Shown here piece after piece: positions 23,415 to 26,781 of a stretch of DNA of 26,781 nt. Position 1 is the stretch's first letter; each line of letters starts with the position of its first letter. A model generated the notes under the pieces. The model had not been told where the DNA came from, did no database searches, and worked only from the letters and a program-made list of their open reading frames with translations. Source of the DNA: Clostridiales bacterium (GTDB taxonomy: Bacteria > Bacillota > Clostridia > Oscillospirales > Butyricicoccaceae); the NCBI GenBank assembly GCA_019421385.1, contig JAHZFK010000033.1, positions 1-26,781 on the forward strand, read 5' to 3'. The translations under genes were made by a program, and so were the position numbers.

Positions 23415-24713
23415 ATGAGTATTTTACAAATCGGCCTGCTGCTGCTTGGCAGCTTCTTCCTCCTGCTTGCGCTGAGCGTTCCCGTCTCGATTAGCCTGAT
23501 TATTTCTTCCATCGTTACAGTCATGGCAAACCTGCCGCTCGATTTGGGTATGTTTGTTGCCTGCCAGAAGATGGTGTCTGGCGTGGACAGCTTTTCTCTG
23601 CTCGCCGTTCCATTCTTTATCCTGACTGGCGTATTGATGAATACCGGCGGCATTGCGCAACGACTAATCAACTTGGCAAATGCATTCGTTGGTCGTATCC
23701 CGGGCGGTCTGGCGCATACCAATATCGTTGGTAACACCATGTTCGGCGCGCTGTCCGGCTCTGCAGTAGCAGCTTCTATTGCAGTTGGCGGCGTTATGCT
23801 TCCCATGGAAGAAAAAGCGGGCTACGATAAGAAGTTTGCGGCGGCGGCAAATGTTGCATCTGCACCGACCGGTCTTATCATTCCGCCTTCCGGTATTTTG
23901 ATCATTTATGCGGTTCTGTCCGGTTCTTCTGTTGTTGGCATGATTATGTCCGGCTATATTCCCGGACTACTGTGGTGCCTTGCCTGCATGGTGGTCGCGT
24001 TTATCATTGCCAAGAAAAATAAGTATCCCACCGCAGAGCGCGTGGAACCCAAAGTGCTCTTCAAGTATTTCGTTGATGCAATTCCGAGCATTTTCCTGAT
24101 CGTGATCATCATCGGCGGTATCTGCTCCGGCGTTTTCACTGCAACGGAATCGGCGGCAGTCGCCGTTGCATATACGCTGTTTTTGGCAATGGTTGTCTAC
24201 AAAAGCATTAAAATTTCCGATCTTCCGGGCATTCTGCGCGATGCCTGCGAAAGCACTGCAATTATCATGTTCCTGATCGCGGCTTCCGCAGTCATGAGCT
24301 TTGTCATGTCCTTTACCGGTCTGCCGGACGCGATTGGTAACGCACTTTTGAGCGTTTCGGACAACAAGTATGTCATCCTGCTGCTCATCAACCTGCTTCT
24401 GCTGGTTGCGGGCATGTTTATGGATATCACGCCTGCGGTTCTGATTTTCGCACCGATTTTCCTGCCCGTCGTTACGGGATTTGGCATGGACCCCATTCAT
24501 TTCGGCATTATGATGATCATGAACCTTGGCATCGGCAATATCACGCCGCCGGTCGGCTCATCGCTATTCTCAGGCTGTCAAGTCTCCGGCATTGACATGG
24601 AGGACATGATAAAACCGGTTCTTCCCTTCTATGCCGCAATTTTCATTGCGCTGATGTTGGTGGCGTATGTGCCGTGGTTCTCCATGGTACTGCCGAATCT
24701 GGTAATGGGATAA
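23415..24713 (+). CDS. dctM: TRAP transporter large membrane subunit (DctM family)
   Basis: The 432-residue, very hydrophobic protein is a full-length DctM: VSGVDSFSLLAVPFFILTGV near 53-72, GRIPGGLAHTNIVGNTMFGA and LSGSAVAASIAVGGVMLPM near 95-133, SAPTGLIIPPSGILIIYAVL, then FTATESAAVAVAYTLFL and MDITPAVLIFAPIFLPVV with NLGIGNITPPVGSSLF near the end. These are the two pseudo-symmetric helix-hairpin halves of the Na+-driven carrier. GAAAGGAGAAAG stands before ATG 23415. With DctP and DctQ it makes a complete high-affinity organic-acid importer. Confidence 0.93.
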   Translation: MSILQIGLLLLGSFFLLLALSVPVSISLIISSIVTVMANLPLDLGMFVACQKMVSGVDSFSLLAVPFFILTGVLMNTGGIAQRLINLANAFVGRIPGGLAHTNIVGNTMFGALSGSAVAASIAVGGVMLPMEEKAGYDKKFAAAANVASAPTGLIIPPSGILIIYAVLSGSSVVGMIMSGYIPGLLWCLACMVVAFIIAKKNKYPTAERVEPKVLFKYFVDAIPSIFLIVIIIGGICSGVFTATESAAVAVAYTLFLAMVVYKSIKISDLPGILRDACESTAIIMFLIAASAVMSFVMSFTGLPDAIGNALLSVSDNKYVILLLINLLLLVAGMFMDITPAVLIFAPIFLPVVTGFGMDPIHFGIMMIMNLGIGNITPPVGSSLFSGCQVSGIDMEDMIKPVLPFYAAIFIALMLVAYVPWFSMVLPNLVMG

Positions 24714-24756
24714 TCTGATCAATCGGATATCGTATTTGCTACATTCTATATCTCTT

Positions 24757-24794
24757 GCGGAGAAGACAGGCTTGCTGCCTATCTTCTCCGCTTT
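24757..24794 (+). terminator. 15-bp hairpin (one mismatch) after dctM
   Basis: Arms 24757-24771 and 24777-24791 pair with one C/A mismatch around TTGCT, followed by TTTG. It can end the transporter transcript or lower read-through into the hydrolase gene at 24832, whose own promoter is not obvious in the remaining 40 bp. Confidence 0.65.
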
Positions 24795-24831
24795 GTAGAA
24801 CCATGAACCAAATACCAATGGAGGCAAAAAT

Positions 24832-26190
24832 ATGCTATATTATGTAAAAGACTATGGTGCAAAGGCAGATGGCGTGACCAATGACGCTGCGGCAATTCAA
24901 GCCGCAATTGATGCGTGCGCCGTTGCCGGTGGCGGACGGGTTGTATTGGAAAGCGGAAAAACCTATTATTCCAGTTCGCTGTTCCTGAAAGCGAATGTTG
25001 ATTTACATCTGGAACGCGGAAGTGTACTGCTTGCACATAATGATATTCAAACCTATATGCATCCGAATGACGGGCAGCGGGATGATGGCGTAGAGCGAAT
25101 TGGGACACCGGTCACACTCAAACCATCATATGCATTCCTCTATGCAAAAGACGCAGATCATATTTCCATTTCCGGAGCGGGCACGATTGATGGCAACGCC
25201 TATGCTTTTGTCAAGCGGGTCAGCCCGTATTATGTGACGGGAGATTTTTATCCGCGTCCAACGCTGGTCTATGTTGAGCACTGTAACCATATCTCCTTTA
25301 CTGGCATCACCATGCGAAACGCGCCGTTTTGGACGCTGCATCCGGCCGGCTGTGATGATGTATTGATTTCGGAAATCCGTATTCTGAACGATTTGGACGT
25401 TGCCAATTCCGATGGGATCGATCCCGACCATTCATCCAATGTCCGCATCTTGGGCTGTCACATCACCTGCGCGGATGACTGCATTTGTCTGAAATCTTCC
25501 GCAGGGAATATGGAATATGGCCCTACCAGAAATGTGATTATTGCCAACTGTACGCTGATATCCACTTCGGCAGCTTTAAAAATCGGTACGGAAGGCACTG
25601 GGGATTTTGAAAATGTTATTGTGAGCAACTGTATTATCTCCCGCTCCAATCGTGGCATCTCTATTCAGATTCGTGATGGTGGCCATGTGAAAAATGTCTC
25701 CTTCTCTAATATCATGATTGAGACCCGGCGCTTTGCCGATTGCTGGTGGGGATGCGCTGAACCGATCACGATAACCACCCACGATCGTGACGAACATACG
25801 AAATCCGGACATATTTCAGGTATTCGCTTTTCCAACATTTTCTGCAATGGTGAAAACGGTGTGTTTCTTTCCGGCTCGGACGGCAATGCAATTGAAGATG
25901 TTGTGATGGAAAATGTGCAAGTTACCATGTCAGCAAAAACCAAATGGGAGCGTGGCCTGTATGATCTGCGCCCGGGGCTTAATAAAGGCATCGAAAAAAT
26001 CCCGTCACCCGGTTTCTTATTCCGCAATGTCGATGGCATTACTTTGCGCCATTGTCAGGTTCGCTTTGATGGCGAAAATATGGCTTGTTTTGGTGAAGCA
26101 ATCCGTACAGAGCATTGTCATAAGATTGTTTTGGATGAGTTTAAGGGTAAGGCTGCACAGGACGGCTTTGAGGATCAAGTAATCAGTTGA
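24832..26190 (+). CDS. Glycoside hydrolase family 28 (polygalacturonase-like), cytoplasmic
   Basis: The 452-residue right-handed beta-helix protein opens with YVKDYGAKADGVTNDAAAIQ, the standard GH28 start. The catalytic Asp set appears as NSDGID at 192-197 (Asp194) and CADDCICLK at 213-221 (Asp215, Asp216). GTEGTG at 252-257 replaces the usual GHG, and RGISIQIRD at 274-282 corresponds to RIK. GH28 enzymes hydrolyse galacturonide, rhamnogalacturonan or related bonds by inversion. No signal peptide is present, so it should act inside the cell on oligomers or glycosides brought in by the neighbouring TRAP system or another importer. ATG 24832 follows TGGAGGCAAAAAT. The His-to-Glu change in GTEG suggests an exo-acting or non-pectin subgroup. 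Confidence 0.87.
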   Translation: MLYYVKDYGAKADGVTNDAAAIQAAIDACAVAGGGRVVLESGKTYYSSSLFLKANVDLHLERGSVLLAHNDIQTYMHPNDGQRDDGVERIGTPVTLKPSYAFLYAKDADHISISGAGTIDGNAYAFVKRVSPYYVTGDFYPRPTLVYVEHCNHISFTGITMRNAPFWTLHPAGCDDVLISEIRILNDLDVANSDGIDPDHSSNVRILGCHITCADDCICLKSSAGNMEYGPTRNVIIANCTLISTSAALKIGTEGTGDFENVIVSNCIISRSNRGISIQIRDGGHVKNVSFSNIMIETRRFADCWWGCAEPITITTHDRDEHTKSGHISGIRFSNIFCNGENGVFLSGSDGNAIEDVVMENVQVTMSAKTKWERGLYDLRPGLNKGIEKIPSPGFLFRNVDGITLRHCQVRFDGENMACFGEAIRTEHCHKIVLDEFKGKAAQDGFEDQVIS

Positions 26191-26349
26191 TTCACGATCG
26201 TATTAAACCAGTTAAACCAACAACGGCAGCAAGTAGGCAACTATGTGCTCTATCGGGTGACACCGGTTTTCGAGTGCGATAACCTTCCGGCAAGCGGCGT
26301 TCTCATGGAGGGTTATGCAATAATCAGAATTTTGCCACCATTATTTTAG
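26191..26349 (+). pseudogene. DNA/RNA nonspecific endonuclease remnant
   Basis: The plus frame reads LNQLNQQRQQVGNYVLYRV, then TPVFECDNLPASGVLMEGY, and degenerates into AIIRILPPLF and TAG. This matches the late core of NUC-family endonucleases, where GN-VLYRVTP-FEG-NL-ASGV-MEA comes after the catalytic region. The catalytic DRGH part is absent and no start is present, so it is a dead fragment directly behind the hydrolase gene. Confidence 0.6.
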
Positions 26350-26355
26350 AAAGAC

Positions 26356-26375
26356 TGCCGAGCCGAGGCTCGGCA
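26356..26375. terminator. 8-bp GC-rich hairpin
   Basis: TGCCGAGC (26356-26363) pairs with GCTCGGCA (26368-26375) around CGAG. No T-run follows on the plus strand. It could mark the 3' end of the lost endonuclease gene or of the GH28 transcript. Confidence 0.4.
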
Positions 26376-26628
26376 TGATTCGCGGCGAAGAGCCACCGTC
26401 ATGACAATATAAAGAAAACACTAAAAGTGAAGATTTTTGCCCAAAACTCTACGCTATGTGAAACGATTGTGCCTCCCTGTAGGACAAAATTGTGGTATGC
26501 CCGCAGTAGGAGGAAAAAGGCGTGTAAAAGCATTGTGCGACGGAAGCTCATGCAGCCAAGGCGGCTGATGTATTATGCCGCGTTTGTAAAAATGATTAAA
26601 CTTTATTTGAACAACAAGTCCGGTATCT
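26376..26628. other. Stretch without a convincing gene
   Basis: Short frames exist but none has a credible start, ribosome site and recognisable content together. It is probably decayed mobile-element or intergenic sequence. Confidence 0.35.
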
Positions 26629-26656
26629 TTGCACTTTTAGTGTATATTGCTATAAT
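26629..26656 (+). promoter_or_regulatory. Sigma-A-like promoter
   Basis: TTGCAC (26629-26634), a 16-bp spacer and a perfect TATAAT (26651-26656) stand about 30 bp before an AAGGAGG ribosome site at 26686-26692. Confidence 0.5.
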
Positions 26657-26702
26657 GTACCTGCCAACGATTAGAAATCTGCAGCAAGGAGGCGTATAGC
26701 AA

Positions 26703-26741
26703 TTTGAGCGGTGCATGGGTGCTGCCAGGTAGTGTCAAGTG
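26703..26741 (+). pseudogene. Start of an interrupted gene, possibly cut by an insertion sequence
   Basis: TTG 26703, ten bases after AAGGAGG and downstream of a good promoter, encodes only LSGAWVLPGSVK before TGA at 26739-26741. From about 26729 the sequence (GGTAGTGTCAAGTG...) resembles, from memory, ends of IS256-like elements in Firmicutes. The simplest reading is a gene whose body was displaced by an insertion that continues past the right edge. Confidence 0.25.
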
Positions 26742-26781
26742 ATCTATGAAAAACTAAGCCGAAAAAATTAGGCTCAATAGA

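Noticed and set aside
23045..23806. 253-codon open frame on the minus strand
   Set aside because: It runs antisense across dctQ, the spacer and dctM, which are clear full-length genes with ribosome sites.
26427..26699. 90-codon open frame on the plus strand
   Set aside because: No ribosome site, basic low-quality composition, and it contains the promoter-like site at 26629-26656.
1..26781. CRISPR array or phage genes
   Set aside because: I saw no regularly spaced direct repeats with unique spacers, no cas-like genes and no capsid, terminase or lysis genes.

Overview
The window looks like a mid-GC Gram-positive gut anaerobe, most likely Bacillota/Clostridia of the Oscillospiraceae-Ruminococcaceae type. 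I infer this from strong purine-rich ribosome binding sites, lipoprotein-type solute-binding proteins, RbsABC-type sugar importers, AraC and LacI regulators, and wrecks of Firmicutes conjugative-element genes. No rRNA or intact tRNA is present, so the taxonomy is inference.

Region 1 (1-4215): a minus-strand operon reads Gfo/Idh/MocA dehydrogenase, iolE (inosose dehydratase), sugar-binding lipoprotein, hairpin, then the first codons of an RbsA-type ATPase running off the left edge. An AraC regulator is divergent from it. This looks like uptake and first-step catabolism of an inositol or related cyclic polyol or sugar.

Region 2 (4216-11305): a second minus-strand operon, lacI - AnmK-family kinase - binding lipoprotein - rbsA-like - rbsC-like, ends at a perfect 18-bp hairpin. 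Three copies of a palindromic operator lie upstream of lacI, spaced by about three helical turns. The set suggests import and phosphorylation of a 1,6-anhydro sugar. Degenerate repeats resembling the 3' half of a tRNA lie on both sides of the operon.

Region 3 (11306-14183): a graveyard of gene pieces. It holds a broken RepA_N-type replication initiator, a calpain-like protein cut just after its catalytic cysteine, two opposite-strand fragments, a GGDEF-domain fragment and several good hairpins. This is what repeated insertion and decay of mobile DNA leaves behind.

Region 4 (14184-26190): a catabolic locus around an AraC regulator. On the minus strand are the AraC gene and two Gfo/Idh/MocA oxidoreductases whose stop and start codons abut. 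On the plus strand is a long array: single-module OYE-like Fe-S flavoprotein, SDR dehydrogenase, FAD-binding fumarate-reductase-like protein (split by a +1 frameshift), TRAP transporter DctP-DctQ-DctM, and a leaderless GH28 polygalacturonase-like hydrolase. I know of no described pathway with this combination; the likely substrate is a plant-derived acidic glycoside or uronide.

Region 5 (26191-26781): a nonspecific-endonuclease remnant, a hairpin, a promoter-like site, and a small reading frame that ends in what may be the edge of an insertion sequence.
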